NCBI GenBank assembly: GCA_028023455.1
Contig: JAQFVV010000001.1
Coordinates: 19,403,611-19,467,610 of the forward strand
Direction: 5' to 3'
DNA: 64,000 nucleotides
From: Epiperipatus broadwayi
Taxonomy: Eukaryota > Onychophora > Udeonychophora > Euonychophora > Peripatidae
In this document: one piece after another, positions 31,725-44,998 of the stretch
How positions within the stretch are numbered: position 1 is the stretch's first letter
How the letters are laid out: the number at the start of each line of letters is the position of its first letter
Notes under the pieces: model-generated
Told to the model about the DNA's origin: nothing
The model's database searches: none
Seen by the model: only the letters and a program-made list of their open reading frames with translations
Made by a program: the position numbers and the translations under genes

Positions 31725-32750
31725 TGTATAGTCTCCGATATCTCAGAAAATATGTCATGGGCAGTGCTTGTAGGTTTAGTCTCAGCAAAAAATCAAAATA
31801 CTTTGGCTCCAGTGACCATTTTTTAAACTTACGGAGTAATTGTAGATTATTGATTTTCAGCATTGTCAGATTGGTGTCATGGGTTGGATTTGGATGGATT
31901 AATGAATAAATTTGCCAGTATGAATGCTTGTATATTGTCTGAAGAGATATCTGTGGAGCTGTGGTTTTTATATGATTGATCATTGATGCTAGTTGGTCAT
32001 AAGCAGGGGGTGGTCTATCTGTTGGTGTTATTTGAAGTAGGCATTCAAGCATTGGAAAGTGTTTGACTGTAGATGTTATTAAGTTTGTGGCCTTCTGTAG
32101 ATGGAAAATATAAATACTATGAAGTCCTAGTCCATTGTGAATAGGTGGTCTGGTAAGTTGTTTTGCAGATATTGACACAGTCTTCCTCTGCCACAAGAGC
32201 TTATTACAGAGAGAAGAGATTTTGTTAATAAAACCTTTAGAAAATGTGATAATGGGTGAGTAATAGGTGATTTTTGTTATGGCTAGCTGGTTAAATAGCT
32301 GGATCTTGGAGTATATTGAAAGATATGCCTTTGAGAGAGAAGTAGTAATTCGCTCTGTTTCTTCTTTGAGTTTGTTCTGGATCTTGACCCTCATTGCACT
32401 TGCACTCATATAAAAGGGAAATCCCAAGAAAGCAGATGGCTTTCCCCCATACATGCCCGTGTACTGCTTTGCATTATAAAGAGACCAAACTGCCATCTTA
32501 TTTAGATTGACCCTGAGTTTGTGTGTAGCTGCAAATTCTTGTAGTATTGTATGCAAGGCTGGTAGGTGTTTTTTAGATGGGAGGAAGACAGTTATATCAT
32601 CCATATAAGCGATACATGTTACCTGCTGAGATGTGTTTGGTATTTGGATGCCAATGAATGTTTGCTGGATTTTTATTAATAGAGGGTTGATGTAAAAGGT
32701 GAAAAGTAAAGCAATCAGGGGGGATCCTTGTGAGATTGATTGTGTTGGAG
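31725..32750 (-). pseudogene. LINE reverse transcriptase segment (inverted part)
   Basis: Open frame starting inside RT motif B (SISQGSPLIALLFTFYINPL), then the catalytic YMDD box in CIAYMDDITVFLP, then thumb and C-terminal linker (FLGFPFYMSASAMR, KITYYSPII, LLWQRKT, RPPIHNGLGLHSI, TPTDRPPPA, KWSLEPKYFDFLLRLNLQALP) ending at FLRYRRLYT, where it runs into (AAT)n. The matching segment of the 46.7-52.9 kb LINE is recognisable block by block. No stop codon inside; the copy is dead only because it is truncated and rearranged. Residues before ~SIS and the poly-Ile end are not element coding sequence. Confidence 0.85.
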
Positions 32751-32756
32751 TAAAAG

Positions 32757-33119
32757 ATTCAGAATTGTCCCCTGTGTCACAGGGCTGAAGAAACACAGGA
32801 ACATCTATTCTATCTTTGTCCGGCACTAGACAGAATTCGAGTTATTATGATAGGAGCATATAGACAATCTAACACAACCCTTCAAACAATCATTAATTCA
32901 TATTGCAAAGGCTCTATTCCATCAGTCCGTGCAGCCACTTTTATGCTTTATGCATACTGGTGCACTAGATGCACATTCACTCTAGGTAACAACACAAGGC
33001 GACATCCATCAACTTTCAATATCAAACTGGAAAAACTACGAGCCAGAGACAATAAAATTGCACATCCAGACATCTATGCAGCAACCTGGTCACTGATAAC
33101 ACAACAATCAAACCTCTAA
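32757..33119 (+). pseudogene. LINE ORF2 C-terminus with zinc-knuckle-like CPLCH motif
   Basis: Plus-strand frame IQNCPLCHRAEETQEHLFYL..., the Cys/His motif found near the C-terminus of many LINE ORF2 proteins, followed by FMLYAYWCTRC and TWSLITQQ and a stop. The last blocks align with FVLYSIWIVRC and TWSLTALS of the LINE at 46.7-52.9 kb. It continues directly from the end of the inverted RT segment, with the two breakpoints within a few bases in element coordinates. Confidence 0.8.
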
Positions 33120-33561
33120 GATGGCTCCCAATAACCAAAATCTATGCCCTCAACCAATATATATATATAAAAAATGTGGCAATTATCTACAAATAAAAAA
33201 ACAGAATGTTGTCTTTGATTGCATAATATTAATATAAAGGACAATAACAACAAAATCAGACCTCAAATACTGGAAAGCAAACTAAACCCAGCATGGCAAT
33301 ATACATCAAAGTTGAAGTTTTGCAAATTGAACAATGATAACCCAAGACTTTGGAGAACTATGATTACAGCAAGCAGCACTCATAAATGTAATGTATACAT
33401 ATGTATTTTCACCCCCCCTAACAATGTTTAAATATCTTTCCCTCCTAAGTTAAGTTCCTTTTTTGTACATCACAGATACCAACTTAAACTTGGTTTACTC
33501 ACTAGCAATGTAAATATATGTATACGAAGTGTCTTATAGCAAATGTAACTCTATGGTTATC

Positions 33562-33567
33562 AATAAA
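33562..33567 (+). terminator. LINE polyadenylation signal
   Basis: AATAAA in CAATAAAG, about 17 nt before the (AAT)n tail and 440 nt after the ORF2 stop. Confidence 0.6.
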
Positions 33568-33583
33568 GTTCTTTTCTTTGAAA

Positions 33584-36096
<2,513 letters not shown>

Positions 36097-36256
36097 AATA
36101 TATAAAGAGCCTGCTACTAGAGAGCCGTAGTTCGAAACCGGTCTGGGGATGGGACCATCATAGATAAAAGCTTCATGTATTTTCTCTTGTAGCATTTATC
36201 ATAAAAAATAAAATAATTAAGCTTGTTTAGAGCTAGTAGCAGGCTCTTTATATATT
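36097..36256. mobile_element. MITE, 160 bp, 24 bp perfect terminal inverted repeats
   Basis: Left end 36,097-36,120 and right end 36,233-36,256 are exact reverse complements (outer part AATATATAAAGAGCCTGC). The interior is non-coding and carries GTTCGAAACC at 36,130-36,139, which resembles a Pol III B box. Target duplication cannot be told from the TA-rich flanks. Superfamily unknown. Confidence 0.75.
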
Positions 36257-36655
36257 ATAATTATAATAATAATTAAGATTACAATGTATTATGTACTATA
36301 ATACATAAACAAAAGACATGATCACATATGGTAATAAAATGCATTAATATTAATTTTTAAAATGTGTTCATAAGTAAAATATATTCACTCAATCAATTTT
36401 GGTTTAAAATTTATATGAACATTATTATGCCTGCAGCAAAAAATATCATCATAATTGAAAAATACAGTCATCATAATTTTAAATTATTTTAAGGAAAAAA
36501 AAGAGTTAATAATCAAATTTATATGATTAAAGATTACTAACCATAAGTCAATTATAGGAAATTTGAACACAGTCTTTCAAGCTTCCTTCAGCTATCCACT
36601 TCATCTTATATTATGAATATACATGCCCACATGCATGTGAAGAAGATAAATGATC

Positions 36656-36699
36656 TCCAATATATGTATTTTGTGCTGAACCAGCACTCATCAGTTAGT
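36656..36699 (-). ncRNA. Hammerhead ribozyme motif (copy 2, core-mutated)
   Basis: Minus strand CTGATGA, perfect 6 bp helix II GTGCTG / CAGCAC with loop GTT, then AAAA where GAAA is required (G12, a catalytic core base, changed at plus position 36,672). Helix I CTAA / TTGG with one G-T pair. Probably inactive. Confidence 0.6.
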
Positions 36700-36714
36700 T
36701 CACAATATCATATT

Positions 36715-36716
<2 letters not shown>

Positions 36717-36775
<59 letters not shown>
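36717..36775. repeat. (AC)n(AT)n compound microsatellite
   Basis: About 28 bp AC followed by about 28 bp AT; grown from the TATATGTGTGGG segment present upstream of the hammerhead in the other copy. Confidence 0.9.
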
Positions 36776-36778
<3 letters not shown>

Positions 36779-36854
36779 CAGTCCTAAATATATATATATA
36801 TTGAAGATCATTTATCTTCACATGTGGTCATGTGTATTGGTTAAATAACATGGA

Positions 36855-36896
36855 ATAGATAGCTGAAGGGAGCTTGAAAGTCTATATTCAAATCCC
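36855..36896 (+). promoter_or_regulatory. tRNA-like Pol III A/B boxes in repeat tail
   Basis: B box TATTCAAATCC at the tail end, with an A-box-like GGAATAGATAG about 40 nt upstream, the spacing found in tRNA genes. The other tails keep the same pair (TGAGATAGTGTGG ... GTTCAAATCC in the 44.6 kb copy). Confidence 0.4.
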
Positions 36897-37211
36897 CTCT
36901 AATTACATCTAATATTCAGTATATACATTATACTTGTATTCAAATGTTACAGATCCATCCTAAATTCTGCCTATCCCTCTTCTGTGTATTTAAATGAGTA
37001 TATTAAGGTTCTACATATGTGAGATTAGAATGATGTAAAGTCAACAAAAGTATGAGAACAGTATTGACCTCAACATGAGCTTTGATCATTTCATCATCAG
37101 ATTTTCAATAATATGGGTAGTTGAAGAATTGGAGAGTGAAGAAGATTGGAGTTTGTCCATTAAAGTTTGAAGCTATTCTAGCTTAATATAAACTAAGCAT
37201 TGATTATATGT

Positions 37212-40200
37212 ATATCATCATCATCATCATCAACCATTATCAATCCACTGCAGGATGAAGGTCTCTCCAAGTTTAATCCATCTTCTCCGATCTTTAGCTT
37301 CTCTTCTCCACAACACCCCTGCACATTTTCTTATTTCATCCATCCATCTCACATGTGGTCTCTTTTTGGGTCTTTTATAATCTCTTGGAATCCACTTTAA
37401 AATTTCAATTGTCCATCTATTATCATCTCTTCTAGAAATATGTCCAGCCCAACTCCATTTCAATCTTTTAATTTTTTCAATAAGGTCAATAACACCTGTT
37501 TGTTGTCTTACCCATACATTGCATTTTCGATCTCTTCTTGTTACTCCCAACATACATCTCCCCATACTCATTTGAGTGGTCTGAAGTCTCTGTATTGCTC
37601 TTCTATTAAGTGTCCAAGTCTCAGATCCATAAGTAAGAACTGGTAAAACACATTTGTTAAAAACCATCCTTTTCAAACACATAGGCATATTTCCTTTTAG
37701 TATCAAGTTATTTCTACCAAAAGCACTCCAACCAAGTTTAATTCTATGATTAATTTCCTCCATTATGTTTCCATCTGTATTAATAATCTGACCAAGGTAT
37801 TTGTAACTGTTAACTTCTTCTAATTCTTCATAATCAATCTTTATTTTCATATTTTGAACAAATTGATTAAACATTACTTTCATCTTTTTAACATTTATCT
37901 TTAGTCCTACTTTTCTACTTTCATCTGCTAACTCCTGCAACATTTCCTGCAGCTCTGAAGCATTATTTGCAAAAACAACTACATCATCTGCGAAATCTAA
38001 GTGACTTAAATACTCTCCATTTACTTTCACTCCTTTAGTTTCCCATTTTAATCCACAAAATACTTCTTGCAGCACTGCTGTAAAAAGTTTTGGAGATATG
38101 GAGTCACCTTATCTTACACCTTTCTCAATGTTGATTTTTCCAGTATCATTATGTAATCTAATTGTTGCTGTTGCATTTTTATAAATATTCTTTAAAATAT
38201 GACAATATCCTGGATCTATACCTTGATGATCCAATGCTTTAATCACTGAAGAAATGTGTACAGAATCGAATGCCTTTTCATAATCTACAAATCCAAAACA
38301 TAATGACAACTCATATTCATTTGTCCTTTCTATGACTTCTCTCAATACCTGGATATGATCTATTGTACTAAAACCACTTTTAAATCCAGCTTGTTCTCTT
38401 GGTTGGTGGAAATCCAAAGTTCTCTGTAGACGAGTTGTAATTATCTTGGTAAAAATTTTATATAAAACTGATAAAAGGCTGATAGGTCTGTAATTTCTAA
38501 TATCTTCTTTATCACCTTTTTTAAAAATTAATATTATTACTGCATTCTTCCAATCTTCCGGTACATCTTTATCATTTAGACATTTGGTATATAACTTTGC
38601 TAAAATTGTTTCTATTTCTTCACCTGCTTCTTTTAATATATCAATTATAATTCCATCATTTCCTGGAGCCTTTCCTTTCTTCATACACTTAATTGCATGT
38701 CTCACTTTTTCATTTAAAATTCTGGGCAATTCGGAAGATGTAATAGATACAGGAGGTACTTGTTCTTTATTACTATATAATTCTTGATAAAAATCTTCTA
38801 CCAATTTCATGATGTCATCTCTCTTTTTAGTAATAATTCCATCTTTTTTTCTTATTGCAGATATAAATTTCCTACCAATACCAAAATGTTGTTTAACATT
38901 TTTGAGACTTTTATTTTCTTCTGCAGCTTTCCTTGCTATTTCACAGTTATACTTTCTTATATCATTTTCAACTCTTTTCCGTACCATTTTACAAAATTCA
39001 AGATATTCAATTCTTTTTAATACATCATTTTTGTATATATTCATATTCCTTCTTTTCTTCATAAATTCTCTAGTCTCAGTAGAAATTTTATTAGTCAATT
39101 GCTGCTTTTTTCTACCAGCTATGTTTGTTGCAGTTTTTAAAAGTGTATCAGTTATTTTCATATTAATTTCATTCAAATCTGAATCATGTTCAAAATCTCC
39201 TAACACTTGAAACCTATTTGTAAGTTCTAATTTAAATTCATTAGAATGTTTCTGAAGATTAGGAATATCAACTGTAAATATTGTTTTTCTTAATAATTTT
39301 TGTCTCTCTAGTTTTACATTAACACGTAACTTACACCTTACTAATCGATGATCACTTCCTGTGTTAAATTTATTAAGAACATTACAATCTTGAAATATGT
39401 ATTTTCTGTTAGTCAAAATATAATCCAATTCTGCTGTACCTTCATTTGGATGCTTCCATGTCCATTTCCTTTTAACATTTTTCTCAAAAAATGAATTCAT
39501 AATATAAAGTTTTTCTTTTTCTGCAAACTCCACAAGTCTATGTCCTCTCTCATTTCTATTACCATAACCAAAATTACCTACAGCAATTTCATCTTTCATT
39601 TGTCTACCAATTCTAGCATTAAAGTCTCCCATAACAATTTTAAAATGTTGTTTACTCTGATCAAAAGCCTTTTGTACATCCATATAAAAATCTACTACTT
39701 CATCACTATGAGAACTTGTTGGGGCATAAACCTGAATTATCTGCATTTGGTATCTGCTATTAAGTTGTATAACTAATCTTGCCACTCTGTCTGATACACC
39801 ATCAATCTCCACAATATTGTTCTTTCACTTTTTATTTATAATGAATCCTACTCCACTTGTATTTCCAATATGTGTGCCTTTATAATAGAGTATATGTCCA
39901 CTTTTAAAATCAATTGTTTCTTCTCCTTTTCTTCTAACTTCACAAAGTCCAATAATGTCCCATTTAATATAAAACAGTTCTTCTTCTAGTTCTTGCAATC
40001 ATCCTTCACTTGAAAGTGATCTGCAGTTGTAAGTACCTAAATAAAAGTCATCATCAAATGGCAGCCTGGGTCCGCAATCAGGGGATTCTTAGCACCCTCC
40101 GCCTTCGGCCACCAACCGCTGCCTTGGTTGGTGACTTCACAGCTTCCTGGGAATAAGGGCCATGCTTTATTTTTGTCTGTCATAATTGTATATATGTATT

Positions 40201-40510
40201 GGAATAATATTTATCATTTACACAAACATTCATTCTGCCTTATCAGGCACTGAAAAGAAAGACCATAGTGTTTCTTGATCTTAAACTCAGAAGTAAAAAG
40301 CCAATAAACTCACCATGCTGGCTAATGCGTGTTGGTGAGCAGCCCATCCATGTTCGTATACTATATGAATAATCACATAGTAATAACAGCTGCAATGCCA
40401 AGAACGTATGGAGTGGACATTAGGAATTTGCCCTGCTCGGTTCTTTTAAGGCCTCCAAAAGGAATCAAAGGGTCTCCTTTCAGTTAATAGCAAACTCCTT
40501 TCTGCAGCCT
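37212..40510 (-). mobile_element. RTE-type LINE, nearly full length (~3.3 kb)
   Basis: Minus strand: 5' UTR (~40,070-40,510), one ORF of about 940 codons (endonuclease plus RT), 3' end with a short (TGA)n tail at 37,212-37,231. Length, single ORF and short microsatellite tail fit the RTE clade. It sits inside a hammerhead/tRNA-like repeat whose halves flank it. The 5' junction is complex (two palindromes at 40,503-40,593). Confidence 0.8.
37230..40060 (-). pseudogene. RTE ORF2: apurinic-like endonuclease and reverse transcriptase
   Basis: Endonuclease: NCRSLSSEG near the start, WDIIGLCEVRRKGEE, QVYAPTS, VMGDFNARIG, and the SDHRLVRC box. RT: GKAPGNDGI, NYRPISLLSVLYKI, FVDYEKAFDSV (catalytic Asp), motif B QGDSISP region, FADDVVVFA (catalytic Asp pair), then YLGQIINTDGN and the thumb. 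The frame is colinear throughout, with three in-frame stops: 39,999-40,001 (TGA for an expected Arg), 39,835-39,837 (TGA for Trp) and 38,109-38,111 (TAA for Gln). All three are single G:C to A:T transitions. All catalytic residues seen remain. Otherwise young-looking. Confidence 0.85.
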
Positions 40511-40593
40511 ATATATATATATATATATATAGGCTGCATAACATTATTTCCCATATATATATATATATATATATATATATGGGAAATAATGTT
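40503..40593. repeat. Two adjacent perfect palindromes at the LINE 5' junction
   Basis: 40,503-40,538 is TGCAGCC(TA)nGGCTGCA; 40,540-40,593 is AACATTATTTCCC(AT)nGGGAAATAATGTT. The first arm of the first palindrome is LINE 5' sequence; the last arm of the second is the resumed repeat sequence. Confidence 0.85.
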
Positions 40594-40597
40594 CTGA

Positions 40598-40640
40598 ACC
40601 AACTGATGAGTGTTGATTCAGCACAAAATAGTATATTAGA
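40598..40640 (+). ncRNA. Hammerhead ribozyme motif (copy 3, core-mutated)
   Basis: ACCAA, CTGATGA (40,603-40,609), helix II GTGTTG / CAGCAC with loop ATT, then AAAA instead of GAAA, then TAGTATATTAGA. G12 is changed as in copy 2 and helix I is weakened (TTAGA for TTGGT). Probably inactive. Confidence 0.6.
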
Positions 40641-40740
40641 GATCATTTATCTTGTTCACATGTATGTGGTCATGTGTATCAGTTCTGTAAGATGGAGTAA
40701 ATAGCTGAAGAGAGCTTGAAAGTATGTGTTCAAACCAATA

Positions 40741-43529
40741 ATCAGAAGTTAAAAATATTATTTTTTGCATAATTTTAAATCAAGATAAAGGTGACCTTTA
40801 TTGTAAATATAAAAAATACAGTAACAGTATTGCAATCAACTGTACATTATGTTTATTTATCTATATTAATGTCAACTGCATTTATGAAAATATTTTTTAT
40901 GAATATTATTTTGCCTGCATTTATGCATATGATTATCCTAATTGTAAAATAGGGTCATTGTAATTATAAGTTTGTATGAAAAAATATTTTGTCTATTATG
41001 CAATTAATAATCAACTTTATATAATCAAAGATTAATTAACATAAGTTAAAATTTATTTGCTTTATTTTAAATAGTAGTCTCCATATTCAAGATAATGAAA
41101 CTTTTACCATGATAAAAAATTTCAGTATCAACCAAAAAAAATAAATAATCATTTACATTATTAAAACTAGAGCATTCAATTACAGTTACATTTCTTTATT
41201 TAATTTTTCTTAATGACTGCATTTGTATAAAATAAATTGGTGAAATGATGCTTTAAAAAAAACTTCAACTATTGCATATGATAAGTAATATTACTCTCTC
41301 AATATTCAAATGCCTTAAGTTTATATATTTTTAAAATTCAACAGGTGTCCATATCACTTCCTATTTAAGTATGTACCTATTATGCAAAAACTAAATTAGC
41401 TTGAATTTAGTTTGCATACTAAAAATTCATACCTCTTTTTCTGATTTATTAATATCTCATAACATTTGTAGTCTAAACAACTGTAAATATTTTCATCTCT
41501 TTGAAATGACCATGTTGTAACTAATAACAACAAAAATAAAATGGAAATTTATTTTGGTTTAATAATACCATAAAAAAATCAATCAACTGAATCCAATTAA
41601 ATAGAAGTTCTTTTATTTCTCCATTTTCATGACTTTACAGTTATATTTTTTACAAAAATTTATACAACACTTTAATATCTATTCTGAATAATACTTGTAT
41701 TAAAAAAATTAAATTTGAAATAATATTTTATATAAAATAAATATTCTCCTTAAGAAAAGTATGACATTTCACTTGTATTATGTATGTATTTAAACTGCAT
41801 TGCAAGAGAAAATCAAAGTTTTGTTTCATAGATATTACAAAAATAAAATCTTTGATAATGAATATCAAGTATTTCAAAAATAAATTTTAAAATATACACT
41901 GAGTTATTTTTTTTTACACACTTCATTTAAACAATTTGCGATTCAAGAAATGTTATTCTCTGGTTATATTAAAAACATAACCACACAGCTATCAATGATG
42001 AAATGTTTATATTTTTTAAATTATCACAAAAATGTCTAATACTTTTTTATTAATTTGTCAATTTCAAGCTTTATTCTTTTAATTGGATATTTATATATTT
42101 AGAATTTAAGGTAACAAATTAATTTTTTCTCATAAAATATTACAATGGTTTATTTTTATGTGAGTCTTTTTATTTATGAAGCATTACAATGAAGCCATTG
42201 GTTTCACTGTCTAAGAGAAATATATATATATGTACTTTCCCTACATTTTTTGAGTGAATACATATCAAATTAAAAATATTGGGAATTATTAGCACATTAT
42301 TACGATATTGAGTGTATTTTAAATTTAAAATTAGTATTTTTAATTTCTGATATGAATGTTAACTTGAAACAACAGTTTTATTAACCATTTGTTTCAAAAA
42401 ATTTCTCAATTATGCATATTTAAATTATATTTCATTAATTATTCATTTTTTTAAATATGCAGTTTTCATATTTCTTTATTCCCAGCTTTATTTATTTACT
42501 TGAACTACAGAATGTTAGTAGATATGTGTGACAATCAGATACTATTTTCTAAATTAAATATATGGTAATTACTTGCCAAAGTAATATGAAAAATAATAGC
42601 AAATGTGAGATTACAATTTACTTATGGGATGATTATGACACTATTATCAGGATTATAGATGATATACAATGGTATCATCATCAATAATAAACCCAAACCA
42701 CCATTATCACATTTCCATTTGGATAATATGTAGAGAGATGGTTTAATGATTTGGCTTTTCAATGATAAGATACAGTTAAGATTGCCTACCAAATATAAAT
42801 GTTTCAATATAGTGATTATCATCATGTTTTAGTCTATCCCATTAAATTGCCTCCAGGATAACTTGTTGAAATGCTTAAAAAATGGTATTATAAGTACAAA
42901 CTAACTATAATTTATTTAAATTTAGATATTGGTATATTTTATATCATTACATTTGTGACACTAGTCAATGTACTAATGGAATCATTCGACATTATTCTCT
43001 AGTAAGGTGCATTTAAAGCATCAAAATATGGTCATGTACATATGGCAAGCATGTCCATAAAGTGTGTGCCTATATATAAAGTAAATTAATGATTCAGTGA
43101 TTTGTATTTGTTGCATTTGATACTAAGGATGATATATAAAGTAATACACAAATAATAATCATGATAATTCATAAGATGTCAGAGTAAATTATATGCAAGA
43201 CTCGATATTTATGTTCTTACCAACTGTAATGATGCTCTCGTATATATATCCTCTTGATTCTTAACTTTTCACCAATTATATTTCATATAAATCTACACTT
43301 ATAAATACAAGGCTCACTCATTGGTCATCTAAAGAATCGATTTAATTATTTGAGAATTAATTGCATTATGTATTACTTATATTTACTATAATAAATTTAT
43401 ATGCTCATCTAATTATTCGTTCATTTTAAATGAAGATAATTATTCAAGATGTTAATGTCATATAGGTGAATATGTGTTAACTAATGAAATGGAATAAAAA
43501 TTTTATAACAAACGTTTTCTTAGAAGAAG
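40741..43529. other. AT-rich interval, no gene seen
   Basis: No protein family, RNA gene or transposon end recognised. Confidence 0.5.
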
Positions 43530-43530
43530 A

Positions 43531-43581
<51 letters not shown>
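43523..43581. repeat. (AGA)n(GA)n microsatellite
   Basis: Short AGA run followed by about 45 bp of GA dinucleotides. Confidence 0.95.
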
Positions 43582-43586
<5 letters not shown>

Positions 43587-44554
43587 AAATGAAATACCTA
43601 TAGAAAAAAACAAAATTATAAATAATATTTTATTAACTGCTTTAAAATTTTATACAATTGCATCTCTCCTCATAAAGTTATTAATAGCTTCTTTATTTAT
43701 CAGTTTATATATTTTTCATAAAATAGTTGTATATTCAAAAACATACATGTGCATACATATTCATCAGAGTTAATGTTGAATGTAGTTTGTCAATCTTATT
43801 TTAAATAAATAGAGCTAAATTATTGTCTTCTATTTTATTTATTTTTGCTACATATTTATTTTTGCTACATATTTACAGAATTTTATTTTTCTGGATGTAG
43901 TTGTTTTTTTATTATTTTGTTTATATTTTTATTGATATTAATGAAAGAAATTACATATGTAAAACGATTATGGAATGTGATTCATTGCTGTGTGTTAAAA
44001 TCTAGTTGTTTGTTACATTATATTTTATTAGTTTACAATAATATAACATTGGAAAAATGCAATTTTATTTACTTTTTATGATAAATTTGCCTATTAAGTA
44101 ATTATTTCAACCATGGCATTCTTTATTAGTTAACAAAGTTTTGGACAAAATATATGCCTCACTACCTTGCCAAATAAAATAACAATATGTGGTTTGGTTT
44201 AATAAAATACAACCATATCCAGAACTATGGAATATACATGTGAATATTTTTCTTTAAAATTTAATATATGTTAGTTTATAAAAAACATTGCAAATATAAA
44301 GAATACCCATATGATCTCATATTTTTGTGACATACTTAAGAAATAAGTAAAATAAAATGAATCTTCTCCTGCCCTGAGAGAATGATATATTATGATGAAT
44401 TAGAAGTATAGAATCTTATAATGTATTTACCTCCTAAAATTTAATATTAACAGTTATTTAATATTAAACAATTATGTGCTAGTATTGGAGATGTGTAGTC
44501 TTCCAAAAAATATTTAAAGTATAATAATTGTATGTATCATTTATTATAAATATA
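43582..44554. other. AT-rich interval, no gene seen
   Basis: Short hydrophobic frames only (for example 43,845-44,081); composition explains them. Confidence 0.5.
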
Positions 44555-44556
44555 GG

Positions 44557-44606
44557 GGATTTGAACTTAGACTTTCAAGCAACCTTCAACTATCCACACT
44601 ATCTCA
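44557..44606 (-). promoter_or_regulatory. tRNA-like Pol III A/B boxes
   Basis: TGAGATAGTGTGG compares with the A-box consensus TRGCNNAGYNGG (two mismatches in the first half) and GTTCAAATCC matches the B-box consensus GTTCRANYCC. Start-to-start spacing is about 40 nt, near that of tRNA genes. Confidence 0.45.
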
Positions 44607-44653
44607 TACTACTGATACACATGACCACACACGTGTAGAAAAGATAAACAATC

Positions 44654-44697
44654 ACCAATATATGTATTTCATGCTGAACCAGCACTCATCAGTTGGT
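44654..44697 (-). ncRNA. Hammerhead ribozyme, type I (copy 4, all core bases intact)
   Basis: Minus strand: ACCAA (helix I 5' strand), CTGATGA (box I), helix II GTGCTG / CAGCAT with loop GTT (six pairs, outermost G-T), GAAA (box II), helix III limited to A-T/T-A pairs around ACAT, ATA cleavage triplet, TTGGT (helix I 3' strand, 5 bp). Predicted cleavage between 44,659 and 44,658. Every invariant core base is present. A two-pair helix III is typical of PLE and retrozyme hammerheads, which cleave best as dimers. Confidence 0.75.
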
Positions 44698-44998
44698 TCA
44701 GATTATCATCTCCCACACATATATATAATCAGTGCTCAGTTTATATTAAGACAGCAAATCTTTATACTTTAACAGGCAGGCTTCAATCTACTCCAACCTC
44801 CAACTCTTCATCCATCCATACCATTGAAAATCTGATGATAGAATGCCCAAATCCCATGCTGATGCCAATATTGTTGTCATGCCCATGTTGACCTCAAGTC
44901 ACTCTGACCCCTCATGTATAGGACAGTATCCATTTAAATACATAGAAGAGAGATTGGAAGATTGCAGGCAATATGCCCCCCCCCCTGCTATTCTTTCT

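Larger units (their letters stand above)
36557..36776 (-). mobile_element. Hammerhead/tRNA-like repeat, partial copy (minus)
   Basis: Same order as the copy at 44,555-44,725 on the minus strand: end of body (here with an expanded (TG)n(TA)n), hammerhead, then tail with tRNA-like B box (GTTCAAATTTCC) at the left edge. It lies head to head with the plus-strand copy starting near 36,786. Confidence 0.7.
36801..40736 (+). mobile_element. Hammerhead/tRNA-like repeat, tandem unit interrupted by a LINE
   Basis: Without the LINE (37,212-~40,510) the plus strand reads: tail from just after the hammerhead cleavage position (36,801-36,896, A-box/B-box-like), body (36,955-37,211), end of body plus hammerhead (~40,553-40,640), then a second tail (40,636-40,736). 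The body matches the reverse complement of 44,726-44,998 (for example TCATCAGATTTTCAAT and CTTAATATAAACT). The unit between equivalent positions is roughly 470-490 nt. Direct repetition of hammerhead-tail around a body is the layout of retrozymes and of SM-alpha-like elements. Confidence 0.65.
44555..44998 (-). mobile_element. Hammerhead/tRNA-like repeat, best-preserved copy
   Basis: Minus strand order: body (44,998-44,726; partner of 36,955-37,211), TATATATGTGTGGGAG segment, hammerhead (44,697-44,654), tail with A box TGAGATAGTGTGG (44,606-44,594) and B box GTTCAAATCC (44,566-44,557), ending GTTCAAATCCCC. No reading frame is conserved between copies, so it is a non-coding element. No second tail is visible upstream of the body. 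Confidence 0.7.
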
